A stretch of 64,000 bases of DNA from the NCBI GenBank assembly GCA_009859145.1, contig VRVR01000032.1, positions 90,854 to 154,853 on the forward strand. The letters run 5' to 3'. The stretch's first letter is position 1, and the number at the start of each line of letters is the position of its first letter. A program made the translations under genes and the position numbers. A model generated the notes under the pieces. That model did no database searches. It was not told the origin of the DNA and saw nothing but the letters and a program-made list of their open reading frames with translations. Positions 29,701 to 37,700 of the stretch are shown here, piece by piece. Source of the stretch: Andalucia godoyi. Lineage: Eukaryota; Discoba; Jakobea; Jakobida; Andaluciidae.

Positions 29701-30310
29701 GTGGGAGCCTCAGACGATGCAGTGGTGCTGCCGTCGATGCCATGAGAAAGCCAAGGGGGCGTATGACAAGTGGCGAAAGCTTGAAGAGGAGCGTGTCGCG
29801 AAAGAGAAGGCTCTGGTTACGAAGAAGGAGCTGCAGACAGAGAAATCCGGTATTTACACTCAGAAACTGGCTGTTGAAAAGGAGAGAGAGACGATTGCAA
29901 CTGCGCTGGCAAAGTGCAAAGGAATGTTTGAAAAGCAAGGACACAAAGTGAAGAACTGGAAGAAGCGATTCATCAGCCTCGACGCTGAGACCTTTTTCTA
30001 CGCGCCTGCAGAAGGTCAGGCTGCCATCAAGTCTGTTCGTTGCGCAGACATCAAACGATATGCCAAGTTTGATGATTACGCCAAGTCAATCGGTCTGAAT
30101 GCCAAGGATAAGGTAGCTGAGCACTGCTTCTACATCGTGACCCAGGATGACTGGAGTCTTCTTGTTTTTGCAGGATCTGAACAGGCCACTGAGGACTGGC
30201 TTGCGGGATTGTCGTGCCTTGATAAGTTGAAGATCTTGGACGAGCAGATCGGCGGTTTCGCCAAATCCATGGCGGACCTTGATACAAAGATTGCAGCGTT
30301 GAAGGTCTAA
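26780..30310 (+). CDS. Large uncharacterised protein with coiled coil, hydrophobic segment and C-terminal PH domain
   Basis: I do not recognise the first ~650 of its 1176 residues, which are mainly helical, with a Met/Gln-rich stretch (about 55-90) and several hydrophobic helices. Residues ~720-850 look like coiled coil. About 860-950 is a Cys-containing segment ending in a hydrophobic run (VCIAAVCAVSSAAVGNVGAA). A charged coiled coil follows (about 980-1050), then a pleckstrin-homology-like domain (about 1055-1165: GHKVKNWKKRFISLDAETFF ... CFYIVTQDDWSLLVFAGSE ... DWLAGL), which is the best-supported domain. PH domains bind phosphoinositides or proteins, so a membrane-linked role is plausible. 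The ATG at 26780 is the first in frame. Its 3' end lies 142 bp from the convergent SKA1-like gene. Confidence 0.7.
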   Translation: MSDSFLNYSAPAASLELLRDKIVKQDSPRESLSTLASYLIWGNLGAEKPEAAPGSQMGQAIAQANVFNMQAVVQQQMAQMQTQMNKQMGPEAHKNTPGGRLETAVEHVTNQLCDFLNTNDSQIRKQDTADILAAYIYCMELSISGLPQTLFSRSIAPSMVRSFQQITNCATSGHEGVLFWLGKASEHLVRFIQESAVCRDPAEWGKRKPRLGALDPQLEQKDAFSGVQTQAQPDRSPMFLALQEVIGWFDLPELQYARARFDQFYTSDLVVLCEQTKRAHKSAIEDDADKQMNQSVQNTNAATMNIMNQAFGAAATGRSAQIDTSALKNQAAGISSSARNLVNSKMAFLAIQPYYKLYDGPLLVPALPAILSLVEYLDHQSQVANAKKQLAGAQSTAYVGGQALPSGGGMLDQGQFLYSVAATVLPRAFRALARTRNVPDYLPFIIRSATTISYRSNFYQYMADELLKTGQVFSPYIGALAFCLFSLFKPVTAPFRGSLNHPNSNERVLARFGIDNTQIALMTPAHTLAYTSLLRILASIAVLQPLALIHYRSFWAAMIFSSQLNNTNALEHVCIIASTIARTSPVHATYFIRVACAALKKECPMTQTDMRCRGFLMTLLKSISSVYPNLFNESLDELTVGELAIPQFSELANVDVSIGGDIQFQTTSPGKFVPLAFIETLVNDSIDGVSSGARYVADVVSGKQVHSLPTELAIRDARIEERLTAMNAKIDRNAAMTQAELAEVKGAVEELAQQQDATKIDVSALKSEYKAMETIVSQVQLDISAIREESALGEVSNVQMEEKIKEMVENIRNNVQVQIADLKNAYGEFVKRIPVPRKVMIREGGIFRQTVELHFCCEGHDKISKTMDAAASGACLCPSERSSFIVESKQWKKWLKVCIAAVCAVSSAAVGNVGAALSSLSNVYSRLKEPGDEDFSDFASKLQADSHNQDLLTAEEQSQMANLLRDSGFYMQFLWEPQTMQWCCRRCHEKAKGAYDKWRKLEEERVAKEKALVTKKELQTEKSGIYTQKLAVEKERETIATALAKCKGMFEKQGHKVKNWKKRFISLDAETFFYAPAEGQAAIKSVRCADIKRYAKFDDYAKSIGLNAKDKVAEHCFYIVTQDDWSLLVFAGSEQATEDWLAGLSCLDKLKILDEQIGGFAKSMADLDTKIAALKV

Positions 30311-30340
30311 AGACGGTATTACTGTGATTGGTTTGTGTCT

Positions 30341-30343
<3 letters not shown>

Positions 30344-30431
<88 letters not shown>
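30344..30431. repeat. (GT)44 dinucleotide repeat between convergent genes
   Basis: An uninterrupted 88-nt alternating GT run fills most of the 142-bp gap between two convergent stop codons (30310 and 30453). It can adopt Z-DNA, and would be transcribed into one or both 3' UTRs. Confidence 0.97.
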
Positions 30432-30433
<2 letters not shown>

Positions 30434-30452
30434 TTTTATCTTCCTTCATTCA

Positions 30453-31790
30453 TTATGTCTTTCTTGAATGGGATTCCTCTAGCGTGTAAACAGTTTCGTT
30501 TCCAATCCGCTTCTGACCGAACTTCTTGAAATGTCGCAAAAGCAAAATGACGGCCTTCGTTTTGGGTCCAATTTCCAAAACATCTTCCAGATCCTTTTGT
30601 GTGACATGCACGCCATCCTCTGCCGGTCCGCGGTGTCCACTTGCTCGCACAAATGCATTGATGGATTCCGCAATCGAATTGAGCATGTCGAGCGGAACCT
30701 GGGTTCGCAAATAAATAGGTGCTGATGCATATTCTTCGGCGGAAATGGCGGAAATGGCGGCCCCAGAACCAGTACAAGGACCGACAGCTGCTGCAACACT
30801 GGATGGTGCGTCAGGCTTTCTTGGAATCACAGGATCGGTAGACGGCCCATTGGTTGCCGGTGCACCGGCATGAGAACTCATCAATGGACCCTGTCGATGG
30901 ACTGCAGGAATAGGAGACAGCGAAAACTTGGAGATTGGCGAGGACAGCATGCTGGAGAAGCTGTTGCTCGTGCTGTTGCTCGTGCTGTTGCCGTTGATAT
31001 GACTGGAAACATCAGGATGAGCACTTTTCGTCTGGGCGATCATTCCGAGTGTTGCAGCTGACAGTCCATAGTCTTCCAATGTTGGTGTTCTGCCGAGATC
31101 ATCATCATGCAAAACTTCATGCCGAGCTCGCGCCGGCGGAGTTGATGCCACCGATGCCCACTGGCCAGTTCCAAGTTGCTGCGGTTGGTGGTGCGGAAGT
31201 TGCTGCTCAGTGGTTGGCCGACCTGAATGAGAAGCACCATTCATGGACCCTGACCCTGACCCTGACCCTGCTAACGTGAATGACATGGACGACGTGGACG
31301 AAGGGTGCTCAGCACCATCTTGCGCGGTTCCTCCACGCTTCATGGCTCTGTGGCTGCGGCGCTCTCTCTCCGTCCTTCTAGCTTCTTCTTCCATTTCCGC
31401 CTGTCTCTCTCTCATGTATCTATGCCACAGATTCTCATACGAAGAGTGCTGGTGCTTCGTCCGTCCATACTCCTGCATTGCATCTTCCACTACAGAGATT
31501 CCGCGATCGTTGGCCTCCAACATTGCCGTACATATCGCCACAACATCCCCAAACGGCACAGAAGACCTCACAATGGCTTCGCAATCAAGCAGCGCATCCG
31601 ACTGCTTGAGATCCGCCACAGAATATCCAAGTCGTGCAACAAGCCCTTCTTGCTGCTTCTTTGGAATCGACGGCGGAACAGATTCGATTTCCTTTCGTAA
31701 ATCCCGAGAAGACGTTTCCAAAGACCGGAACACCGAGCGCAGCGAACTGAAAAACTCTCGCGAGCGCTCAGGAACCAAAGACGACGACAT
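30453..31790 (-). CDS. SKA1-like: SKA1-like kinetochore/microtubule-binding protein
   Basis: The 445-residue protein has an N-terminal helical region, a charged coiled coil with MRERQAEMEEEARRTERERR (about 130-150), a low-complexity linker, and a C-terminal domain (about 345-445). That domain matches the winged-helix microtubule-binding domain of SKA1: PIYLRTQVPLDMLNSIAESI (SKA1: vPkYMkgRltydqiNavI) and later KTKAVILLLRHFKKFGQKR (SKA1: ..vLlniLRHcrRLsevR). SKA1 acts with SKA2 and SKA3 at kinetochores to hold depolymerising microtubule ends. The linker holds a (Gly-Ser)4 run coded by GACCCT repeats (31245-31272). The first ATG in frame is at 31790. The assignment rests on the C-terminal domain only. 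Confidence 0.6.
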   Translation of the reverse strand: MSSSLVPERSREFFSSLRSVFRSLETSSRDLRKEIESVPPSIPKKQQEGLVARLGYSVADLKQSDALLDCEAIVRSSVPFGDVVAICTAMLEANDRGISVVEDAMQEYGRTKHQHSSYENLWHRYMRERQAEMEEEARRTERERRSHRAMKRGGTAQDGAEHPSSTSSMSFTLAGSGSGSGSMNGASHSGRPTTEQQLPHHQPQQLGTGQWASVASTPPARARHEVLHDDDLGRTPTLEDYGLSAATLGMIAQTKSAHPDVSSHINGNSTSNSTSNSFSSMLSSPISKFSLSPIPAVHRQGPLMSSHAGAPATNGPSTDPVIPRKPDAPSSVAAAVGPCTGSGAAISAISAEEYASAPIYLRTQVPLDMLNSIAESINAFVRASGHRGPAEDGVHVTQKDLEDVLEIGPKTKAVILLLRHFKKFGQKRIGNETVYTLEESHSRKT

Positions 31791-32229
31791 CCGCAACTCG
31801 CTTGGCGGGAAAGAATATCAACTCCTTGCACTCATCAGCATAGCTATCATGAAGCACGACAATTATGATAATTTCTATAATGCAGGAAAAGCCGAAAAGT
31901 TCCGTTAATCAGATTTTTCTCTACAGTCGGTTTTTGAATGGACACGAGTGTTATCAGGATGTCTTTCATTTCGGATAGGAAATGAAGTGAAAATGTGCAT
32001 TCCAGCAATCTTCAAATCTCCAATACAATGAACAAAGTACCCAGATCATCGTTATGTGTCGAGGCACTGGTTTTCTTTCAACTGGATGGGAGAGAAGGAG
32101 TCCCTCTTCGACATGCAACGCCGGACGCCGGTGGTGGTGCGACTCGACACACACGAGTAGCTCTGTCTACGGGGGACGTGTACTAAGTAGTGAGTAGCGA
32201 GTACATGGAGGTACAGGGTTGGTGGGTGT
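31791..32229. other. Spacer between SKA1-like and UBL/UBA genes
   Basis: About 440 bp with the presumed SKA1-like promoter on its left and the 3' flank of the UBL/UBA gene on its right. Nothing else is recognisable. Confidence 0.45.
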
Positions 32230-32622
32230 TCATCGATTTCCAATGTCGAGGATAGCAGAGACGAGATCCTGGTCGTTCTTTCGCAGAGTCCGAATGGCAT
32301 CGTTCCGGTCGATGTTGCATTGGCGAACAAGGACCTCAATATCTCGTGGGTCGCAGCCGGTATCGTCTTCCTCTGGGATTCCAACGCCCAAAAAGACAAG
32401 GGGAGGGCCCTGGAGAGGAGTTGCGCGACATTGCTCGAAAAACTCGCGTTTCGTGCTTATCTTTTTGCCGCCTTTCGCAATCAGCGTGAATTTGCTGCGC
32501 GGAATGCAGAGCCGAGAAGCACAAATCACAATCGGATCCGCTGCATCGGCGTCATCATTGAGCGGAATATCGACCAACATTGTCCGGCCTTGGAACTTGA
32601 GCTGTATTTGCTGCACCCCCAT
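32230..32622 (-). CDS. Small protein with ubiquitin-like and HYPK/NAC-type UBA domains
   Basis: This 130-residue protein seems complete. Residues 5-85 look ubiquitin-like (IQLKFQGRTMLVDIP, then SKFTLIAKGGKKIS and GPPLVFLGV at the positions of the later strands). Residues 91-128, DPRDIEVLVRQCNIDRNDAIRTLRKNDQDLVSAILDI, follow the UBA form of NAC-alpha and HYPK ([32 protein letters not shown].l). HYPK-like proteins sit at the ribosome with N-terminal acetyltransferase A; UBL/UBA proteins usually shuttle ubiquitin conjugates. I do not know a named family with exactly this order and size, so function is open. The first ATG lies at 32622 and no intron is needed. Confidence 0.65.
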   Translation of the reverse strand: MGVQQIQLKFQGRTMLVDIPLNDDADAADPIVICASRLCIPRSKFTLIAKGGKKISTKREFFEQCRATPLQGPPLVFLGVGIPEEDDTGCDPRDIEVLVRQCNIDRNDAIRTLRKNDQDLVSAILDIGNR

Positions 32623-33222
32623 TACTCCATCAATCCATGCAGAATATCGTGTATAGCAATTCCAGACACAAGGAGAATCCCGAGATCAACCAGGAGCAGC
32701 AATTGCAGAGGTGGTGGTGGCGGTACAACACCTCGCTTGCTCACTATCTTTCAGTTAGCTACAGGACTTTGGGGCGGAAACGATTGCAACGAATTCATTT
32801 TTTGAGTGGCTGCGAGGGTTTTTTCCAAGTGATAATAACCTTTTCTGTTTCCAGCAACACCATATACATTACAAGCGATGGGAAACGTATTATATATATA
32901 TTATTTTTTAACGACAATTCAAGGCCGATGAAAGAATCGCGAGGTGTTTTCGCGGTCTTCTTGAGGATAGTGAAACAGTCCAAGGTTGTTGTTTTGTTGT
33001 TGTTGCTTTTTTCCAATCTGTGCGATCTGTATGATCTGCGCGATCGATGGACACACCAAGTAGCGAACAGAGTGAGTGAGCGCGTGCTTGCCGTGCCCCG
33101 CGTTGGAAGGATGGGTGAAAACCAAGGAGACTCCGCGCGGTCATGTTGCTTCACCTGTTTCTGCTTTCTTCTTCTTCTTGTCTGTTGTTGCACTTGCTTC
33201 TCGGGGAGGGAGGGGTGAAGGA
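32623..33222. other. 600-bp spacer between UBL/UBA and PIG-C genes
   Basis: The left side should hold the UBL/UBA promoter, the right side the PIG-C 3' UTR. An open frame crosses most of it on the plus strand but codes low-complexity Leu/Cys-rich sequence without a plausible start context, so I do not call it a gene. Confidence 0.45.
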
Positions 33223-34179
33223 TTACTCTCCTGGCATAGACACGTTCGATGGCACGGCTTCGTCCCATGGACCGACGATTTCATTCTTGTACTTTTGAAT
33301 GGCGATCAACCAAGCTGGGCTTCCGAAGACAATGGCAGGCATTCCGAAAAAAAAGATGATTGCGACGGGCCGTGACAGCGGGAACATGAGACAGACGGAC
33401 ATAATGTAGAGAAGGAATGTGACCGCAAAGTGCGTTTGATTTGAGAATAGCTTGAGATCATGCCTGAGGATCGGCGACAGACCAAAGAACTCGAAAGACA
33501 GGCAAAGAATTGCAAATGCATGCATGGACGACTCGAGCCGCGAAACCAGCAGGACGGTTGCAAAGACAGCGGCATTGAGCGAAAATGCGCTTTGTTGCTT
33601 CGCAGTCTTACCGTTCAGATATGAGTAGTCCTGCGCAATGATGTGAATTACAAACAGGGAAATGGTCCACGCCCAGATTGTGTCGTTTGCGTAACTGAGG
33701 GTTAACGAGCGGATGATGGGCGACACACCCATCAGGAGCAAGACCAGGAGCACGGACTCCCACAGAGACCGCAGCATTTGCGAGAGCGGTCCGTTGGAAG
33801 CAGACAAGGAGTGCTCGGGATCTTGTATGAGTGATCGAATGGCGAATCCAACGACAAACATCATTCCATTCACTCCGCAAAGCACCGTTACTGGAAGATC
33901 ACCCCACATGGTGTACACAAACAGCACCGAAAAGATGCAGACGGTCGACAGTTGCTGGGCAAGAACCGCAGAATCTCGCACAACATTCCAGTAATCATAT
34001 GTCAACACATGCGCATTCTTGATAATACCTTTCAGAAAGGTGTCGCCTACGTAGTCGTCTTCATACGGCTGGTGCTCCCACAACACCTTTTTCCAAGCCG
34101 GACGCGTAAACACTGGAAGCCGCTCCTCGGGAGTCCATTCTGCTGTATTCGTAATGATCGGCGGTGGCGTTGTCGACAT
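33223..34179 (-). CDS. PIGC: PIG-C/GPI2 subunit of GPI-GlcNAc transferase
   Basis: The 318-residue membrane protein is PIG-C (yeast Gpi2), a subunit of the ER enzyme that adds N-acetylglucosamine to phosphatidylinositol in the first step of GPI-anchor synthesis. Its N-terminus, WKKVLWEHQPYEDDYVGDTF, and the following YWNVVRDSAVLAQQLSTVC are typical, as are the central SPIIRSLTLSYANDTIWA, the LSLNAAVFATVLLVSRL-like segment, and the end with YKNEIVGPWDEA. Seven to eight hydrophobic helices are visible. The ATG at 34179 gives a family-like start; the frame continues upstream only through a (GT)n tract that would code a Thr/His run. It is divergent from the calpain gene. Confidence 0.95.
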   Translation of the reverse strand: MSTTPPPIITNTAEWTPEERLPVFTRPAWKKVLWEHQPYEDDYVGDTFLKGIIKNAHVLTYDYWNVVRDSAVLAQQLSTVCIFSVLFVYTMWGDLPVTVLCGVNGMMFVVGFAIRSLIQDPEHSLSASNGPLSQMLRSLWESVLLVLLLMGVSPIIRSLTLSYANDTIWAWTISLFVIHIIAQDYSYLNGKTAKQQSAFSLNAAVFATVLLVSRLESSMHAFAILCLSFEFFGLSPILRHDLKLFSNQTHFAVTFLLYIMSVCLMFPLSRPVAIIFFFGMPAIVFGSPAWLIAIQKYKNEIVGPWDEAVPSNVSMPGE

Positions 34180-34184
34180 CTCTT

Positions 34185-34189
<5 letters not shown>

Positions 34190-34226
<37 letters not shown>
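34190..34226. repeat. (GT)n dinucleotide repeat in PIG-C 5' UTR
   Basis: About 18 GT units lie immediately upstream of the PIG-C start codon, probably inside its leader. Confidence 0.95.
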
Positions 34227-34229
<3 letters not shown>

Positions 34230-34274
34230 TGAATAAGATTGTGTAAACACCGAATGTTGCCTGTTGCGCTTTGC

Positions 34275-34312
34275 CTTCCAAAAAGCTCTCTCTCTCAGGA
34301 GCTTTTTGGAAG
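34275..34312. repeat. Perfect 14-bp inverted repeat with 10-nt loop
   Basis: The arms cttccaaaaagctc (34275-34288) and gagctttttggaag (34299-34312) pair fully around a tctctctcag loop. It lies about 100 bp upstream of PIG-C. It could be a cruciform or RNA hairpin, or a palindromic factor site; no function is shown by the sequence. Confidence 0.8.
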
Positions 34313-34724
34313 CCTTCTAGAATCACGTGCGCTGCAGTTGATGCTACGCGTGATCGTTAATACTGTACCGCGGCTTGCAAGTGACAAGTCACACAACCCA
34401 CAAGTCCAATGATGATCATGAAAAACCACTGTCAGAAATAACAACACGACATTTGCTGCGCATTGCTAGATCCACATTCCTGTACATACACCATACAGCA
34501 TTCTATCCAACATTGCATTCTTATTTATCTTGTCGGATCTTGTCCTGTCCTTTTCCTGGATTCTCGCTCGATTTGAATAGTGTGACTGATTCTATTCCGT
34601 TTGCTAATTTCATTTGAACTTTTTGGGAATTGAATTCCCATTTGGTTGTTTGTAGAGTGTTGTAGCGTTTTTGGAGCTTGCGTTTGCTCTCTCTGTGTGT
34701 GTGCAAAGCCGCTGAAAAGGCTAA

Positions 34725-37700
34725 ATGTCGAGTCCTGGCCAAAGTGTGGGATCGACGATATCCACTGAAGATGCAACGACCATTGTTACGTATTCCTTCA
34801 CAATTGGTGTTGGGTGGTTGGCTGCATTTCTGGGAACGATCGTCTTCACAGGCCATTTCCGATTCCGAATATCTCGCATTCCCGTCTGGCTTGCAACGCG
34901 TGACTGGCTAATATTCAAGCCCCCGGTTCCACGGTTCTTCTACTGGCTTGCAATTCTACATCCGCTGCTGTGGCTCTTGTGCTTTGTGGCGCCAAATCTG
35001 CTGTCCTTCGCATGGGCCATCACGATTATCGTCCTGACATCGTCCAAACTGCCTGGAATATCCATTCTCTGCATTATTCCCGCTGTCACAATGACAGTGT
35101 ACGCGTTTTTGTACTGGAGAGGACAAAAGTACCGGTTCACAGACTATCCAAAGCACCTCCTTGGTTGCTCTGCAGTGTTCCTGATCGCATTTCTCATCTT
35201 GCACGTCATTCTCGCGCGGCCATTCTCGTTTCAGTCCGTCGAGATGGTCTTCTTCTCGCTGTCATTTGTCTGCATGGTCAAAACCGTCTACATTCACGCC
35301 TCGGGGAATCACGTGTCGTTTGAGAAATTTATCCATCAGAAGGCCAAGAAACGAACATCTACCATGAACAAGGACGATGACGATGATGAGTCGGAAAATG
35401 GGTTTCAAAGCCTCATTCCCGATGACGTACTTTCCTTTGTTTCGAACAAAGGCACAATCACTGCACTTTGGTACCTTGCTTCCGCTGTCTGTCACGGCTG
35501 CTTTGTCATGATTACCCATTTTGTTTCCCAAGAGGATCCGTCGTTGAGCGGCCAGTCCAGCACACTGACATTCAATTCCGGGATGATCGCTCTGTCGCTC
35601 TCGGTCATCGATGGCTGCGCCTACGTCATTGCAGCTGCTCGCTTCGTGGACAGTCCGTACACACTGAGTGTCTTTCTGCTCTTCTGCCGCCTCTTGCTCG
35701 TGCTCTGCGGCTCCGAATACTGGTTTTGGGGAATCAGTATTCTCTATATTTTAATATCTTGCTTCCTTCTGCGAGGGTCTCTTTTCAAGGCTCGCTGGTG
35801 GCGGTCTCTTTTCCTGCAGCAGAGTAAGACGGAACGGTTTCGTCGCCTCAAAAAATTGGATCTTGCTTACAGAATGGAACAGGAAAAGCTGGCGGCAATG
35901 ACCGCTCTGCAAACTGCAGAGGGATCTGGCCACCCGATCAAAGAAACAAAAGACGACGACAATGCCGTTGCAAAGCTGTTCAAACAGAGTGCGAGTATTG
36001 CGGCCGAGGTTGGGAAGGGCTTCGTATCGATCATGATGACGTCCACAGAAATTCTTTTTGGCATTATCGAGAGGTATACACAACCCGCTTTGTACGTATT
36101 TCTATCTGGATTGTATGCTGCTTTGATGGGTGTCATTGTGGTCCGCGCAGACTCCAATGCACAGGAGGATTGGTCGTTGTGGGGAGTCTCTGCTGTTTCC
36201 ACTGCAGTCATCTCGTTCTTGGTAGTCCCTGTTTATGCACTCTCTCTCGTGCTCTCGAAATTTTCCAAGTTTTTGTTTCGCCCACCCGCCGAAGGGAGCA
36301 CAGGAGATCCAGCGGGTCAAAAGAAGTCGTTCCTTGGATCTGGATGGTTCTTGTTCACATTCGCAGTTGCGTCGCTGTGCACATATGGAATTGCCGTCAG
36401 CATTGGCCTGATCGCTTGGCTGCGTGACGACATCAATTTCTTGTTTTGGGGCATTATTTCAGGACTGCCCGCGCTGCTGCTCAGTTTCATCATGTATGAA
36501 CTGTGGATTCAAAATGATTGCCGTTGGTTTGACATTCCCGCGAGACGAAGGCCCGAATGGTCCTCGTCGGTGGCTCGTGTTCGTCCACTTTTTAACATTC
36601 CTGAAAGCGCGGTTCACTTCGTCAAGTCTCGTTTGAAAGGACGGGAGGAAACGGTTGCCACCGATAAGACCAGCACCTTAGGGGAACCCCTGCCCACAGT
36701 CCCGTCCAACAGCAACTCTCCGCAGAATGCATCCATTCCTGTTGCCTTTTTGTTGGGAGGACTGACTTCTCGCGATTATATTGTTATCCTGTGCACAGTG
36801 CTGCATCTTGCGTTTCTCGCGCTCTTCTCTATTCTTCTGTATTTGCATGTCCGTCCATCGTGGCTTTCATGGACGATTGCCCCGGTGTTCTTTCTTGCAT
36901 TTTCTCAGTTTATTGTCCTCAACGGGTGGGGTCGCACTGGGAAATTCGGTATGTGGAGAGCTGCTTCTCTCTCATTCATTATTGTCGGATGGGTCGCGGT
37001 GTTTGTCGCATTTTATTATAATGTTTTCGGAGACATGAAGTCTGATGCGGATGCACGGCGTTCTGAGCTAGATTCCGAAGGCTTTTTCACGATTATCGCT
37101 CCGTTCACGCGAAAGAATGTAAGCCAATATTCCGACATCACTCCTGCCCTGCTTTTCGCGGGGTTTTGCTTGCTGTATCCGTCGTTTCTGATCGAGACGA
37201 TGTTGATGAAGCGATGGCACGATGATCTTTTTGCGTCCTCCAACATTATGATGACGCTTTTTCCATTTTCTGCCTTGGCTCACTTGTCAGACTTTAGCCT
37301 GAAGAAGTTTCTTCAAAACAAGAATCTGTGGTTTGCCATTTCCACATTGAGTACATTCGGGTGTGTTGGGGGATTTTGTTGGTTCTGGGGGATTTTCATG
37401 GGTCATTCCCAAGGATTCCTGGTATTTCTGTTCTTTTGCGTTTGTCTGATGGGCTTTGTTCTTTCATCACAGCCGACGTGGATACTCACCAACGTGGAGT
37501 CCGACAGCACAACCTCTGCACACCCTCTTCCGTCCATGATGACGTCGCGCCTGCTCGGTGAGCGTCTCGCGGTCTATGTGTTCCTGGTTCTTTGTCTTTC
37601 GGGCTTTTCTTCCCTCATATTTATTTTGTCATACCGTTCGGTGCTGGACTTCCCGTTTTCCGAATGGCTCATTATCACGTGCACTATGACCACCATTCTG

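Larger units (their letters stand above)
34180..34724. other. Divergent promoter region between PIG-C and the calpain gene
   Basis: These 545 bp contain a (GT)n run (34190-34226) next to the PIG-C start, a perfect 14-bp hairpin (34275-34312) and A/T-rich DNA near the calpain start. No gene is seen. Confidence 0.5.

Noticed and set aside
31241-31272. GACCCT tandem copies resembling telomeric or satellite repeats
   Set aside because: Only four units, in frame inside the SKA1-like gene where they code Gly-Ser; not a telomere.
32637-33218. 193-codon plus-strand open frame
   Set aside because: Low complexity (Leu/Val/Cys runs), no similarity; it lies between the ends of two genes.
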